From assembly GCF_013426205.1 (NCBI RefSeq), contig NC_089422.1, positions 4,154,001 to 4,218,000 of the forward strand: a stretch of DNA of 64,000 bases, read 5' to 3'. Positions 47,795-58,644 of this stretch are shown in pieces. A program made the translations under genes and the position numbers. Position 1 is the stretch's first letter, and each line of letters begins with the position of its first letter. The stretch comes from Metarhizium brunneum. Lineage: Eukaryota > Ascomycota > Sordariomycetes > Hypocreales > Clavicipitaceae. The notes beneath the pieces are model-generated. The model was not told where the DNA came from. It did not search any database and was given only the letters and a program-made list of their open reading frames with translations.

Positions 47795-48356
47795 AGATGC
47801 TCATACGTCTTGATTACTACCACGGCTATTGAATACATGGGCTAGGGCGTTCTTGGCTTTTTTCTTTTGGTCTACAGAATAAAAATAATGACTGGGGCGC
47901 ATTCCGAGCATATCGCGGACGCGAAGGAGTCTTAGAACAGGCTACATGACGATAAAATAGGGTGTCATGCATGATTGCGAAAGTGCCCTGACAAGCATGA
48001 AGGCATGGGCCGCAGCGTGCACGACAACGAGGGGAACACACGAAGTGGCTTCAACACCGGCACGACAAGAGAAATAAATACTATTTAGCCTTGTCGGGAA
48101 ACTTCCGATTGGATTGATCTTGTGGAGGTACATGACAAGAAATCGTCAGCGTGATATCAATTCAGATAAACAACCCTGGAATATATATACCCGTCCTTTT
48201 TTAACGCCAATATATGTAGTACATTTTTTTGCCCTGGTGAAGCCATCATAACAATCCCCTTTAACCCTTCAAGTTGCCACATGAAACCAATGGCAAACGA
48301 AAAAAAATAAAATAAAAATCGAATAATAAAAAATAAATAAATCGTGGTTCCAAGAT
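47795..48356. other. Convergent 3' spacer between OSBP gene and U2AF
   Basis: 562 bp between two stop codons. AT-rich, with AATAAAAT-like and AAAATAAAAT words near 48300-48340 that suit polyadenylation on either strand. No gene seen. Confidence 0.55.
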
Positions 48357-49205
48357 TTATCGTCTCTTGGACGCCTCTGGCGTAGGCGACCTGCTCATAC
48401 TCCGCTCGTCCCGACCCCTCAGTCTCAACCACTTCTTGGTGCTAAGGGTCAAGTCGCGGTCCAGCTCCTCGCTCGGGTTCTTGCGGTGAATAAAGTTGCA
48501 GAAGCCGCCGCGGACGCAGCCCTCGCCCGAGTTGAGGCGGCAGCAGGCCTCGCGGAAGTCGGTGACGGGGCTGAGCTCGCAGTAGATGGGGCGGCCGGCG
48601 TACCAGCGGGAGTTGAGCTCGTCGCAGGCCTTTTGCGCGGATTCCTCGTATTTGAAGCGCGCGTAGACGTTGCCGATGAGGTCTGTCTTTTTTGTTAGCA
48701 TATCTTGCTTCTTCCATTCTGTTGTGAGATGTTTGCGAAATCAATCAGCGCGCCATGGGGGGAGCCCTTGGATTGAAGAGGGAGGGGGGCCCGCTCATAT
48801 ACGTACGGTCGTTGTTGTTGTCACAGACGACTAGTTCCTCTAGCTCGCCGTACTTGCAGAGCTCGCACCAAATGTCTTCGTAGAAGGCGTCGAAGTGGTT
48901 CTGCAGCTGCGACGGGTTCATCCGGTTCTTGGGGTCGTACGCCGGGTTCTGGTAGAGGTTTGGCATGAGGATCGTCTGCGAGTACGACGGCTTGACGTGT
49001 TTGCGGGAGCAGCGGTCGCCGTGGCGGCAGGCGCCGATTTTCTGGGGACGGAGTGTTAGTACATCTTGGGCTTCGTTTTTTTTTTTTTTTTTTGGCGATT
49101 GGTGATGGTTAAGGGAATGAATGTGGTCGAGGGACGTACAAAGTAGAAGGAGCAGTTGACTTTGTCAAGCTCGGTGCCAAAGATTGAGGCTAGAAAGTTG
49201 GCCAT
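48357..49205 (-). CDS. U2 snRNP auxiliary factor, small subunit (U2AF35/U2AF23)
   Basis: Three exons on the minus strand, 49205-49140, 49041-48807 and 48682-48357, give 208 aa, like fission yeast U2AF23 (216 aa). Zinc finger 1 is C18-x8-C27-x5-C33-x3-H37, interrupted after residue 22 by intron 1. A U2AF-homology/RRM-like domain follows (LYQNPAYDPKN onward), with VCDNNNDHLIGNVYARF restored by the second splice. Zinc finger 2 is C-x7-C-x5-C-x3-H in CRLNSGEGCVRGGFCNFIH. A short Arg/Ser tail ends the protein. The factor reads the AG at 3' splice sites together with the large subunit. It shares a 767-bp divergent promoter with the ELMO gene. Confidence 0.95.
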
Positions 49206-49972
49206 TTTTGAAGTGAGGATCCCCCGATGGTTTGGGCGACGGTTTGGGGGGGAAATGTGTTTGGGATGCTGGGTGTTGAACTTGTGAAGCTTGGTGATGG
49301 AGATGGCTCTTGAGGTACAGGATACCGAATGACTTTGGGGATTGGGAGCAGCCTTGCGCCACGCAGGCTGGGTCACGTGCGTGGCTGATTTGTAATGTTG
49401 TCTGGATGGTTCTGTGGCGGTGCAGCTGCCATTACTGACGCTCCTGGGCTGGCGAATTGACGCGGCTACTGTCTTGACTTGCGGCGCGCCCACCGGACAT
49501 CATTTCCAGCTGGGCAACTGGGGTCAATCCAACTGTCGGGGTCGGTGCGGCGGGACCTCTTTTGCCTCAATGTGATTGCTTCCCCTTAATTGCCGTGGTA
49601 AAGGTCACTTTTTTGCATAAGTGGCTCGTTCACTTAGTCGCTCACGGGTAATTGATATAACTTGTCCAAGTAAACCCCAACGAAACAAAACACCAGCCTG
49701 GCAGCATCACCACCGCCGCCACAAAGGGGGTGGGTTGGATTTCACCTGCGACGGTGCCGTGCGAGAGTCCTCGGTTCTGCCTCTAGCTACCATCGCAAAG
49801 GATGCTCTACCGAGGACGGACACCATCACATCATACCGGTTAAGAATCGAGAACTTGCACCCCAAACAGTAATCATAGCCTACCGTTGACATTATTGCTC
49901 CCGTATACCACTAGTACTCGATATACGAACCCGACGTTTACAAGCCATTCGTCGTGGTGGGATTTGCTCACC
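49206..49972. promoter_or_regulatory. Divergent promoter of U2AF and the ELMO gene
   Basis: 767 bp between two start codons pointing away from each other. No open frame of note. The ELMO-side frame is open upstream to 49886, but that extension is Ser/Thr-rich and unlike the family; the ATG at 49973 directly precedes the conserved helical region. Confidence 0.55.
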
Positions 49973-52111
49973 ATGGATCAAGCCGACATTCCTGCGCTTC
50001 TGGCGCGGTTGTCCAGCGACGAAGATGCCGCGCGCAAGATGGCAGTCTTCAAACTCCAGACCTCCATCAACGACCCTTCTTTTGCCGACGTCTTCATATC
50101 GTCTGGTGGTCTTGTCGTGCTGCGCGGCCTAATCATGGAATCTGGAGGCAACACCTTGGCTTACTCGCTGCAGAGCCTCACGCGCCTCCTGGAAGTCGAC
50201 ATGGGTTGGGACATCTTCGAGGGGCCGTCCGCAAGCGCCTTTGTGGAACACGTCGTCGAGCTCATTGTCATTAATCCGCTGGTTAATATCCTCCGTGGAG
50301 CCATGTCGATTCTCGTTGCCCTCGTCAGCCATTCTCAGTCCAGTCCGCCCGCGAGTCCCAGCCCCGTTGGGTCGACACCGGGCTCGTTTGGATTCCGCGC
50401 CCTCAAGCCAGCTGTTGCTGTCTACCCGCAGTTCTTCGAATTGGTTATCCAGCAGCTACAGAGTGCTGACCATGCGCTGTGCGCCAATGCCCTCATGCTC
50501 ATCAATGCCCTCATCCGCGACTCCATCTCGAACGGGTCTACATACTCTAGCACAAACGGCAGCACAGGGAGCGGTGGCGAGGACTGGGCAAAGTTGGTAA
50601 AGTGCCTGCAGGATTTGGGTCTCATCAAGGCCGTGCACCAGCTCATGCAGAGCTCCTCAATACAAGACCTGGCGCATCCGGTATTGGAATTCCAATCGCT
50701 CACAAAGGTGCTGCTGCGGAAGTGGCGGGAGGTTGTTGTTGACCTGGACCGGCCAGACCATAGACGAGCATTGAAGGGAATCCATCTGGCCAGCGCGCCA
50801 GAACGCGCCGTCAATGGACATTCCAAAGACGACGCTGCAGAAGGCGGCAAGAAGGATGGCCGAAAGCACAACCCCGAGAAGTGGAGGCGGCTTGGCTTCG
50901 AGACGGAGAGTCCCGCGCATGAGTTTGATACTACGGGGTATCTGGGCATGATGGACCTCACAGACTATGTCCGGAAGCACGAAGACGGGTTTCAAAAGCT
51001 GTTGCTTGAACAAGCTACAAGGCCCCTTCAAGAAAGATGCCCGATTGCAAGGGCCAGCTTAGCTGTAACCATCATCTTGTATCATCATTTCGAGGTCGAT
51101 GGGGTCGAAATGGAGGACAGCAAGGGATATCAGGGTTTGGATGGGAAAGACCACGATAGATTATTCCGGCCATTGCTGTTGCAGTGGTCTCGTTTACACG
51201 CGGCCGGCTTATTGGGTTTCCTGCGCATATGGAAGGCCACTGGCGCCGAGTCGGATGACTTTGAAAAGGTGGCAGAGCTCGTCCGTATCCTCATTGAACA
51301 GGTCGTTGGTCGAGCGTCCCGGACAAAGGATATCCTCGAGGTGGAGGACGATATTCTGGAGTACGATATTGCGCAGCTTCGAGAGCTGCAGATGGAGCTG
51401 CTGGAGCTTTCCTTCGACGACACATGGGGCCAGCACCTGTACCAAGTGCGCGAGACGCTCAAGCAGGAGGCTCTGCAATTCGTCAAGGAGCAGCGGGTGC
51501 GGTGCCTTCTGCAGGGCTCGTGGTTCTGCAAGCCGGCATCTCACAACAAGGGCCGGGAAGATGCAGAAGAAGCCAAGGCCGTCTCGCCGTGGCGTTTCGC
51601 CAAGCTATCACACAACCGCCGGTACTTGCATTACGCAGACTTTGAGGAGCAAATGGCCCAGGATCCAGGCCTGGACGTGCTGACCAACAAGATGGACTTG
51701 GGCACCGTCAGCTCCGTGGGCTCCAACGTGTCTGCAACGGACGACAGGAGAAGCCACGCGAGTGGCTCCACGGTACAAAATCTGGCCAGCCATTCCAAAA
51801 CCACCACCAAGATCACCATGTATGCCGGCGAAGTCAACGAGCACGGCGAGGCTGACGAATACCCCATGTTGACATTGTGGCCTACCAGCCACAGCCTAGC
51901 GTCGGAATGGCTCGACGGTTTGCTCATGCTGCTCAACCAGGCTCCAATCACTGCGGAGACGAGCAAGCTGATCAACTTGGTGAGCGAGTACGGCCTGAAG
52001 ATTCGGTTGCTCAACGTCCGCATGGACTCGGCGTTTGAGGGGCCACCTCCAGGCGCTGGAGTGGTGCCCAGCCGAGCAGGACTTGACGAGGACTACTTTT
52101 TTGAGGTGTAG
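49973..52111 (+). CDS. ELMO/CED-12 family protein
   Basis: One exon, 712 aa from the ATG at 49973. The N-terminal part is a series of hydrophobic helices of armadillo type (LSSDEDAARKMAVFKLQTSI, GGLVVLRGLIMESGGNTLAYSLQSLTRLL-like pattern). The central ELMO region spans roughly residues 300-500, ending in a helix after LELSFDDTWGQHLYQVRETLKQEALQFVKEQR-type sequence. The C-terminal 180 residues resemble the PH-like domain of CED-12 (WRFAKLSHNRRYLHYADFEE, then TLWPTSHSLASEWLDGLLMLL). In animals ELMO partners Dock-type exchange factors to activate Rac. Fungi have Dock-like proteins too, so a role in polarity or actin is a reasonable inference, unproven here. Confidence 0.85.
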   Translation: MDQADIPALLARLSSDEDAARKMAVFKLQTSINDPSFADVFISSGGLVVLRGLIMESGGNTLAYSLQSLTRLLEVDMGWDIFEGPSASAFVEHVVELIVINPLVNILRGAMSILVALVSHSQSSPPASPSPVGSTPGSFGFRALKPAVAVYPQFFELVIQQLQSADHALCANALMLINALIRDSISNGSTYSSTNGSTGSGGEDWAKLVKCLQDLGLIKAVHQLMQSSSIQDLAHPVLEFQSLTKVLLRKWREVVVDLDRPDHRRALKGIHLASAPERAVNGHSKDDAAEGGKKDGRKHNPEKWRRLGFETESPAHEFDTTGYLGMMDLTDYVRKHEDGFQKLLLEQATRPLQERCPIARASLAVTIILYHHFEVDGVEMEDSKGYQGLDGKDHDRLFRPLLLQWSRLHAAGLLGFLRIWKATGAESDDFEKVAELVRILIEQVVGRASRTKDILEVEDDILEYDIAQLRELQMELLELSFDDTWGQHLYQVRETLKQEALQFVKEQRVRCLLQGSWFCKPASHNKGREDAEEAKAVSPWRFAKLSHNRRYLHYADFEEQMAQDPGLDVLTNKMDLGTVSSVGSNVSATDDRRSHASGSTVQNLASHSKTTTKITMYAGEVNEHGEADEYPMLTLWPTSHSLASEWLDGLLMLLNQAPITAETSKLINLVSEYGLKIRLLNVRMDSAFEGPPPGAGVVPSRAGLDEDYFFEV

Positions 52112-54641
52112 ACTACAAGGCACAGGTCTACTCGATGTGTTACTTTTTTTTAACGGTCTGTATTGACTGATTGCTTGGTGGTGGTCACGCCGTCGTGCAT
52201 TTCTCATATACCCCCGCCTTTGCGTTGGTTTCTGAGCGGGAGGACAGGTTGCCATGCATGGGAGTATTTTCCGGTCATTTTCAACATGTTAATATGTGGT
52301 TTAGGGCAGCATGTACGAGTACTCTGTTTCAATAGCAACACAATACCCGAGTTTCCCGACCATGTGATGAGCCATGTATACAACGCCAGAGGTGGTAAAA
52401 GTTGACGAAATCGAGAATCGTCGAGTCCCGCGATATCCATGCAGAGCTGGGGTCATCTCCACATAGTACATATGTATGTACTACTCCGTACGTGCTAGTA
52501 GTAGTATTACCGGGGGGACCGTTGTCCTCGGCTCAATAATCATGTCCTGTGTCGCCGAGCCCAAATGGCAAGTCTCTTGCGGAGTACGGAGCACCAATTG
52601 ATGTGTTCTTGGTTGGACAGCAGTCTTGAGGGCATTGTTTGGGCATCGAGCTGCTCCGCGTAAAAGCTGGTCTCAGATGATGTCACTAGATCCCTGCCTA
52701 GGATCCTGGCCTTTGTAATGAGAAGGCGTGTATGGGCTTTGTGATGGATGTGTGAATTACCGGGTAGCTAGTAGGCATGTCTAGTATCAGCTAAGATTAA
52801 CCTTTCTCCCTCTCTGCCCTCATGGTACGTTTTCTGCTTGTGAAGGCGGATCTTGCCTACCGTATCCGAAAGGCGGAGTCCCAGAGACAGGGAAGCAAGG
52901 GTTGATATTTCTGTTTGTTAATACAGAACTGCCTAGGTATGTACTTAGTACGTATAGGAGAAGCGAGGAGGGACTTGTTCGTTCCATCAGGCAGGCATGC
53001 AGGCACTTGACGACGACCTGCTTTTGATCTCGCGTCCACATGGATTGTTCCAAGATGTAGCTTACCGTGCCCTTTGTAATGGGCAGCTTGCATGACATTG
53101 GGCCGGACACGAGAGCCCAAGTAAAACCAGTAGACCATGAAGGCTGCTGCTAGTGCTGCTTTGCGTTTATGCCAAAGGGCACTTGGTCAATGTCAATTGG
53201 AGGCGGTGACGGTCGCCGTGCTCGAGCGGGTGGCAGCTTGCAGCGTGCATGAAGAGTGGACGCTGGGTGGATTAAGCGTCTGGCTGTTGACTGGCCTGTG
53301 TCGGCGTGCGGAGCAGAGCGCGAACAGAAGGAAAAAAAAAGCTTGGTCTCTGGCAATTGCCATCTTCTCCGGACTGCTAGGAGGTTGAGTTTCAATTCTC
53401 TTCCTTCATTCTTTCTTCTGCATACTCTGGGGACGGAAGGATGTGGTCTTTCTTGTGCGTCTTGCACGAGATTTAGGACTTTGCCATCAATTGATCGGAA
53501 GGAAGTCAGCAGTATTACCTTCCCAGGTGGGTGTTCCCGTGCCCAGGTTGCCAGGTACCCAGTACTCCGTCCATCCCTCGCTGAGGACGCTGGAGCCTTG
53601 AGCACTTCAGCTGCTGGTCGGCCTGTGCACTGCCATCTGCCTGGCTGGGCCAGTTTGAGCTCAAGGTATGTCGAAACCCGTTCCGCCAGAGGTCACGGTT
53701 TGAAGCCGTCGTCACTGGCCAACGACCTGTGTTCCTGTCTTGCTGCAATTGGCTTTGGCCAACCAGACATTGCACGACTCGGCCTGCGCTGACTTTGCTC
53801 TCAGGCACGGAGACCCTCGGTGCCCAAGTACACAAGCCACTCGCGCAGCTGTCGCCAGCTGCTGACTAAACCGTGGGGACGCTGTCACAGTGGGCTCCTG
53901 CCGGGCAGGTAACGAAGCACCAGCCAGTCAAATCGCTGCAAATAGGACAAGTCTCCGGTACACCGCACGCCGTGCGCCGTGCTCGTGCCAGGGACGCGGC
54001 GAATGACCCGTTGTCGCCTTGCCCGCGAACTTTAGCAGCCAACTTCTTGCATTCTTGCCCCTGACAAGTACAAGTGACCAACGTCCAGCATTATTTCATT
54101 ATTTCACAGGGATCGAAAAAAAAAAGTTTTGGACTATCCTCATCTTACTCCGACTCTCACCGGCCGACCATATACTATCTCTCTGCGTGCTTTGCGACAG
54201 CTGCCTTTGTTTCTCCAGCTAGACTACCTAAGTTACCAGGTGCTCCCTTGCCGCCCTAAAATCCCTTGGTATGTTGCAAATCTCATCCATCCATCTCCCT
54301 TGTCTCGAGGATCTCTGCACCCCTTCGACGAATCAGACTCTTCGCGTGTTCCTGTTTCTGTTTCTGTTCTTGATTTTGAAATACCAAACACCCTCTTCTG
54401 GCCTCTGAGACGGGCAGCTGTGTACCGAGTACTCTTGCGGCAACTCGTCGCGACTTGGGCATTACGTCTCAAACTGAATCCTTTACGATAGGGGTGGAGC
54501 TCCGGCTGACGTCGCCTTTTGACAGTGACATCTAGGCACCAGCGAAATACCTTCATTTTTATTCCAACTCTCGGCTCGTTGGCAACTCGTTGAACCGCTT
54601 TATTCATACAGACTTTCAGCCACACCATTCATCACGTCACA
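52112..54641. other. Gene-poor spacer and YIP3 leader
   Basis: No supported gene. A TACTCCGTA motif is at 52482-52490, with further variants near 52582 and 53562. Open frames such as 53256-53792 (+) and 53150-53605 (-) lie opposite each other and show no family features. The last 550 bp are pyrimidine-rich and probably hold the promoter and leader of YIP3. Confidence 0.55.
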
Positions 54642-55172
54642 ATGGCTCGTATTCAGATCCCCCTCGACGCTCTGACGTCGCGTCTGAACTTGGGAGACCG
54701 CTTCTCAGGCTTCACCTCTGGCCCTTTGACTGGTCGCTTCGCCAACTTGCGGCCCATCTCTGAGTTTCTCGACTTCAAGCGACTCTCCAAGCCCGCCAAC
54801 TTTACCGAGATGCAGTCGCGCGTCAATTACAACTTGAGCCACTTCTCCAGCAACTATGCTGTCGTCTTCTGCATGCTGAGCCTTTACGCTCTTCTGACCA
54901 ACTGGCTCCTCTTGTTCGATATCATCCTCGTGGTAGTCGGTATGTGGTTCATTGGACGCCTGGACGGCCGCGATCTTGAAATTGGCACTTTCCGTGCCAC
55001 TTCCTCGCAGCTGTACACGGGCCTTCTCATCGTCGCCGTCCCCTTGGGTCTGATTGCCTCGCCATTCTCGACCCTGCTTTGGCTGATCGGCGCTACCGGC
55101 GTGACTATTCTTGGTCACGCTTCACTTCTGGACAAGCCCATCGATGAGGCTTTTTCAGGGGAGGCGGTCTAG
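54642..55172 (+). CDS. YIP3: PRA1/Yip3 family prenylated-Rab acceptor
   Basis: A single exon of 176 aa, the usual PRA1 length. The soluble N-terminus contains LRPISEFLDF and SRVNYNLSHFSSNYAVV, the standard lead-in to the PRA1 domain. Two hydrophobic hairpins follow: about 72-106 and 124-160, separated by a charged GRLDGRDLEIG loop. PRA1 proteins sit in Golgi/ER membranes and bind prenylated Rab GTPases, promoting their release from GDI. The stop is only 158 bp before the next ATG on the same strand. Confidence 0.92.
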   Translation: MARIQIPLDALTSRLNLGDRFSGFTSGPLTGRFANLRPISEFLDFKRLSKPANFTEMQSRVNYNLSHFSSNYAVVFCMLSLYALLTNWLLLFDIILVVVGMWFIGRLDGRDLEIGTFRATSSQLYTGLLIVAVPLGLIASPFSTLLWLIGATGVTILGHASLLDKPIDEAFSGEAV

Positions 55173-55330
55173 GTGGTCGGCCGCGAGCTCCCAAATTTGC
55201 GCCCCAATGGGGAAGACCATCGAGGCGCGGGCGGAGGAAAACTGATGGGGATGCTGCGCACTATAGCTCTAGGGTGGAAGAGCTGGGGACCGAAGGGGAC
55301 GAAACAGATGTACAAGGCGGTAGGTTGGCC

Positions 55331-56458
55331 ATGCGGCGAGGCACTCGTTTTGTGAGCGATTCTCTTCAATTTACGGGTGTGGATTTGGGTGATCGGGACA
55401 GTGGCACGTTTCGCCGCCGACAGTTTGGCGCTTCGGAAGATGACAGCGATGCGACTTCGGACGAGAGTGATAGTGAGGGTGACTCGGATGATAGTGAGGA
55501 TAGTGAGGACAGCGACTATCTCGATTTGTCGGGCTTGAGTCCGGAAGAGAGGGAAGAGGTCCTGGTTCAGTCGGCGATGCAACGAATAAACCAGGCTCAA
55601 GCCACTGGCCAGACCGATGTTCATCTAAGAAAGGAAGAACTTGAGGCTCTTGCACAGCGACGGAAACGTATGGAAGAGGAGGAGCGAGCGAGACGCAAGA
55701 AGCAGCGCCACTCGGGAGGCGGGAGTGATCGAAAGAAGAAGTCGGAGCAGCGGATAGCCGTGCCATTGACACAGTTCGCACCGGTCTCGCGCAAAAAGAA
55801 ATCGTCACTGCCGGCATCAATGGAGTTTCCCCCAAGACAGGATTCCCTTCCGCGGCAAATAGCAGGCGGCGACCTACCGGCAGATGGTCGTGACCGACAA
55901 GGATACCCACCCATGGGATACTTCCCGCCTCCTTCTGCGTCTCGTTCGCGACCTCGCTCTGGGACAAGCTCATCGCAACGGCCGCCCAGTCGCGCGCGCG
56001 ACGAGTACGAATACAGCTCCTCCCGACCACGCTCATCAGTGGGCTCTCTCCGGGATACTCACCTTGATCCGTTCCAATATCAGACAGCAGGTCCGCACGC
56101 GCCATACCCCCCGGGCGCTGCAGCTGCTTCTTCGAGACGGCATGCGTCGGGACCTTCCGAGGTCATGCATGACCAACGTCGGAGCACGGTGAACCCCCCC
56201 GCAGCTAGGAGCAGCCACGGGTCCAGGCGAACCAGCTACGGCGGGGACACCAGTGACGCCCACAGCTCAAACAGCGAGGACAGTAACAGTGATGGTCGTG
56301 TGCAGCCGCCGATTCGGGAACCAGTTAGTAAGACCAGGGAAAGGGGTCGGAATTCGACAATAGTCGTGGAGGAGTCGCCTGAACGTGTAAGGAGTAAGAA
56401 GAAGTCATCGTCGCCAGTGAAGCGGAAGCAGGTTGCAGGGAAGAAGAAGAAGAAGTAA
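55331..56458 (+). CDS. Uncharacterised acidic/basic disordered protein
   Basis: One exon, 375 aa from the ATG at 55331; the frame is open upstream to 55274, where a second ATG would add 19 residues. No enzymatic domain is visible. After a short RRGTRFVSDSLQFTGVDLGDRD start there is an Asp/Ser/Glu run (about residues 35-65), then LSPEEREEVLVQSAM and a Lys/Arg/Glu helix, a QRIAVPLTQF motif, a Pro/Ser/Arg-rich middle, and a very basic C-terminus ending in KKKKK. The layout suggests a nuclear or chromatin/RNA-associated protein, but that is inference. It follows YIP3 after 158 bp, so the two transcripts may overlap. Confidence 0.75.
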   Translation: MRRGTRFVSDSLQFTGVDLGDRDSGTFRRRQFGASEDDSDATSDESDSEGDSDDSEDSEDSDYLDLSGLSPEEREEVLVQSAMQRINQAQATGQTDVHLRKEELEALAQRRKRMEEEERARRKKQRHSGGGSDRKKKSEQRIAVPLTQFAPVSRKKKSSLPASMEFPPRQDSLPRQIAGGDLPADGRDRQGYPPMGYFPPPSASRSRPRSGTSSSQRPPSRARDEYEYSSSRPRSSVGSLRDTHLDPFQYQTAGPHAPYPPGAAAASSRRHASGPSEVMHDQRRSTVNPPAARSSHGSRRTSYGGDTSDAHSSNSEDSNSDGRVQPPIREPVSKTRERGRNSTIVVEESPERVRSKKKSSSPVKRKQVAGKKKKK

Positions 56459-57108
56459 GCAAATAATCGGTGGCGTATGTCCGCATGATACCTAATCCTG
56501 AGAATACTTGTAATTGAACGCATAAACTGCAATGTGTGGTGCCTGGGTGTATGTCGTCACAAGCTATCCCGTGCGAGGGCGATGGATACCTGTGAATGCA
56601 AGAAGCAGTGGACAAGTGCGGCCATGACAAATGAAGCCGAGTCGGGAGTGTAAACGCAGCAAAATAAGAGAGTGGAAGAGAGAACAGGTTACGCGACTCC
56701 CGTGTTGGTTGCGGTCCGTCGGCGCATTGCCACGACACAACGACTAAGTCGACGTCAATATCAATTGAACCTACGGAGTACCGTGTACGGAGTATGCCTG
56801 GGTACCAAGGTAGCTCCGGAGGACGGAGAACAGCTCCGCCAATCCCTCGCCCGTCGGCAGCCACTCGCAGCCTCGGCTCTGCCCGCAGATCCCTGTCTAA
56901 GCTCCCCCCCTCCTCCAATCAGCTGCCTCACGACCCCAAAAACCCTTGGGCCAAATGTACCCAAAGTTGTCAATTAAACCGACTCGACCTCACTAGACAT
57001 GCAACTACCTGCTACCTTCATCAACCATCACCACATGCCACACATCCAAGCACAAAGCATCAACCGCAGACACCCGAACACCGACGCCGCCGCAGCAAAA
57101 AACGAAGC
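56459..57108. other. Spacer upstream of PEX4
   Basis: 650 bp with the 3' flank of the 55331 gene and the PEX4 promoter. Two TACGGAGTA motifs are close together (56772-56780 and 56786-56794), 315-337 bp before the PEX4 ATG. The PEX4 frame is open upstream to 56794, but that sequence does not resemble the family. Confidence 0.55.
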
Positions 57109-57740
57109 ATGCCGCGCCCCCAATCGCCCAGCCGGTCCAGCACAGCCAGCGGCCCTGGCGGCGGCTCCGCGAAAACCGCAACCAAGCGCCTCCTCAAGGA
57201 GATGGACACATGGCGCAAGGAGCAGAGCGACGAGAAGGGTATCGAGCGGCTCGGCCCCATCAGCGACGAAAACCTCCTCGAGTGGGAGAGCGTCATCAAC
57301 GGCCAAGGCGTGGGAGCAGGCTACGACGGCAAGGCGCTCCCCCCCCCTCTCCTTTCCCTGGAGTTCCCTTGGGGAAATTCCGCGCCCTTTTCATGCTAAC
57401 AGGCTTTTGTCCAGGCGGACGCTGGCTCGTCTCCATCTCCGTGCCGCCGACGTACCCCCTGCAGGCGCCCAAGATGCGCTTCGTCACGCCCATTGTGCAC
57501 CCCAACATTGCGCTGCAGACGGGCGAGATATGCCTGGACCTGCTCAAGGACGCGTGGACGCCGGCGTACAGCGTGCTGGAGTGCGTGCGCGCCGTGCGCA
57601 TGCTGCTGAGCTGTCCCGAGACGGACAGCCCGCTCAACGTGGATGTCGCGGCGCTGCTGAGGGGCGGCGACGTCGTTGGCACGCGGAGGCTCGTCGAGTG
57701 CTGGTGTGCCGATGATGGGGGGAGGTATGACGGGCCGTAG
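57109..57740 (+). CDS. PEX4: Peroxisomal ubiquitin-conjugating enzyme E2 (Pex4)
   Basis: Two exons, 57109-57328 and 57415-57740, give 181 aa. The intron (57329-57414) is GC-AG: donor GACG|GCAAGG, branch GCTAAC about 17 nt before the CAG; joining gives GYDGGRWLVSISVPPTYP. The UBC fold has the HPNI signature and the catalytic cysteine C113 in TGEICLDLL, then WTPAYSVLECVRAVRMLL and the SPLNVD motif. Pex4 is anchored to peroxisomes by Pex22 and mono-ubiquitinates the import receptor Pex5 so it can be recycled. The N-terminus has a short Ser/Gly-rich lead. Confidence 0.9.
57329..57414 (+). other. GC-AG intron of PEX4
   Basis: No GT donor near the end of exon 1 gives the conserved joint; GC at 57329 followed by AAGG does. 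The 86-bp intron contains a run of C (57341-57347 region) and a TGCTAAC branch at the 3' end. Not a multiple of three, so retention would truncate Pex4 before the catalytic cysteine. Confidence 0.72.
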
Positions 57741-58644
57741 GGGTGAATGGTGGCGCTTGGGGAGCAGTCATGAGGGTTGGCTCATCTGTGATTTTGTACT
57801 GGGCCACTTGTGCGATTCTGGCCTGGATGAAGGGATACTTGGGTTTTTTTATATGTGCTTGTTTTCTTTTCTTTTGGAGTTGGGATAGTCGCCGGGATTG
57901 CCAATGACAAAATTGTATATTGAGGCGAGACTCCTCAGAATTGCATGCGGGCATGGAATTTTATTGGAGCGATGCTGTGCGCTTCAAATCGAATTCATTG
58001 TAGGATATTTGGATACAAGAGGAACGCACCATGGCCGGCGTATTAGCACAAACACTATATGAATATCCGCACGCGGAGTTCAAGTCATGTCAGGATGAAT
58101 TTACTACGGTCTATCCCAAAACCAAACCCTTCGCTTCCCGCCCCTCCAAAGGTCGTGTGTATCTTATAGACATGAAAAAAAAAGTAAAACAAATAGTTTA
58201 AAGAAACACAACTGTCATGTGAAGAAAGCTCTCAGCAGTGGAACAAATCCACCGCGCCCGTACTCCTGCCCAACTCTAAAGGGGTTTCAAAGTAGGAAAT
58301 AGTAAAATATTCCCCCCTTTTTTTTCTTTTGCCTCCCAGCGACTTTTTCTTCTTCCTCTCCCCCCCCTCTCCATCTCTGCTAGAAATAATAATAGCAATA
58401 ATAAAAAGATGCTACAAGAACGCCGCCACGCCGCCAATTTGGCCTGCACTCAGACCAGGGTTGCCAACGGGATGCAGTATATCAACTTTCGTTCTTTTTG
58501 ATGACGCTCCTTGATATGCCCGAGGACGCAACCTGCACATAGCCATGAAACAGGCCTCTTGGAACTGTGCAGGAAATTCCCATCTATACGATATTCAGCA
58601 CGGAATGAATTTGTCTTCCTCGGCTTCTCCTTCTGCTGTCTTCT
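57741..58644. other. Convergent 3' spacer between PEX4 and ANP1
   Basis: About 900 bp between two stop codons. T-rich and C/T-rich runs occur near 58313-58376. No supported gene; the 61-codon frame there is simple-sequence. Confidence 0.55.
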
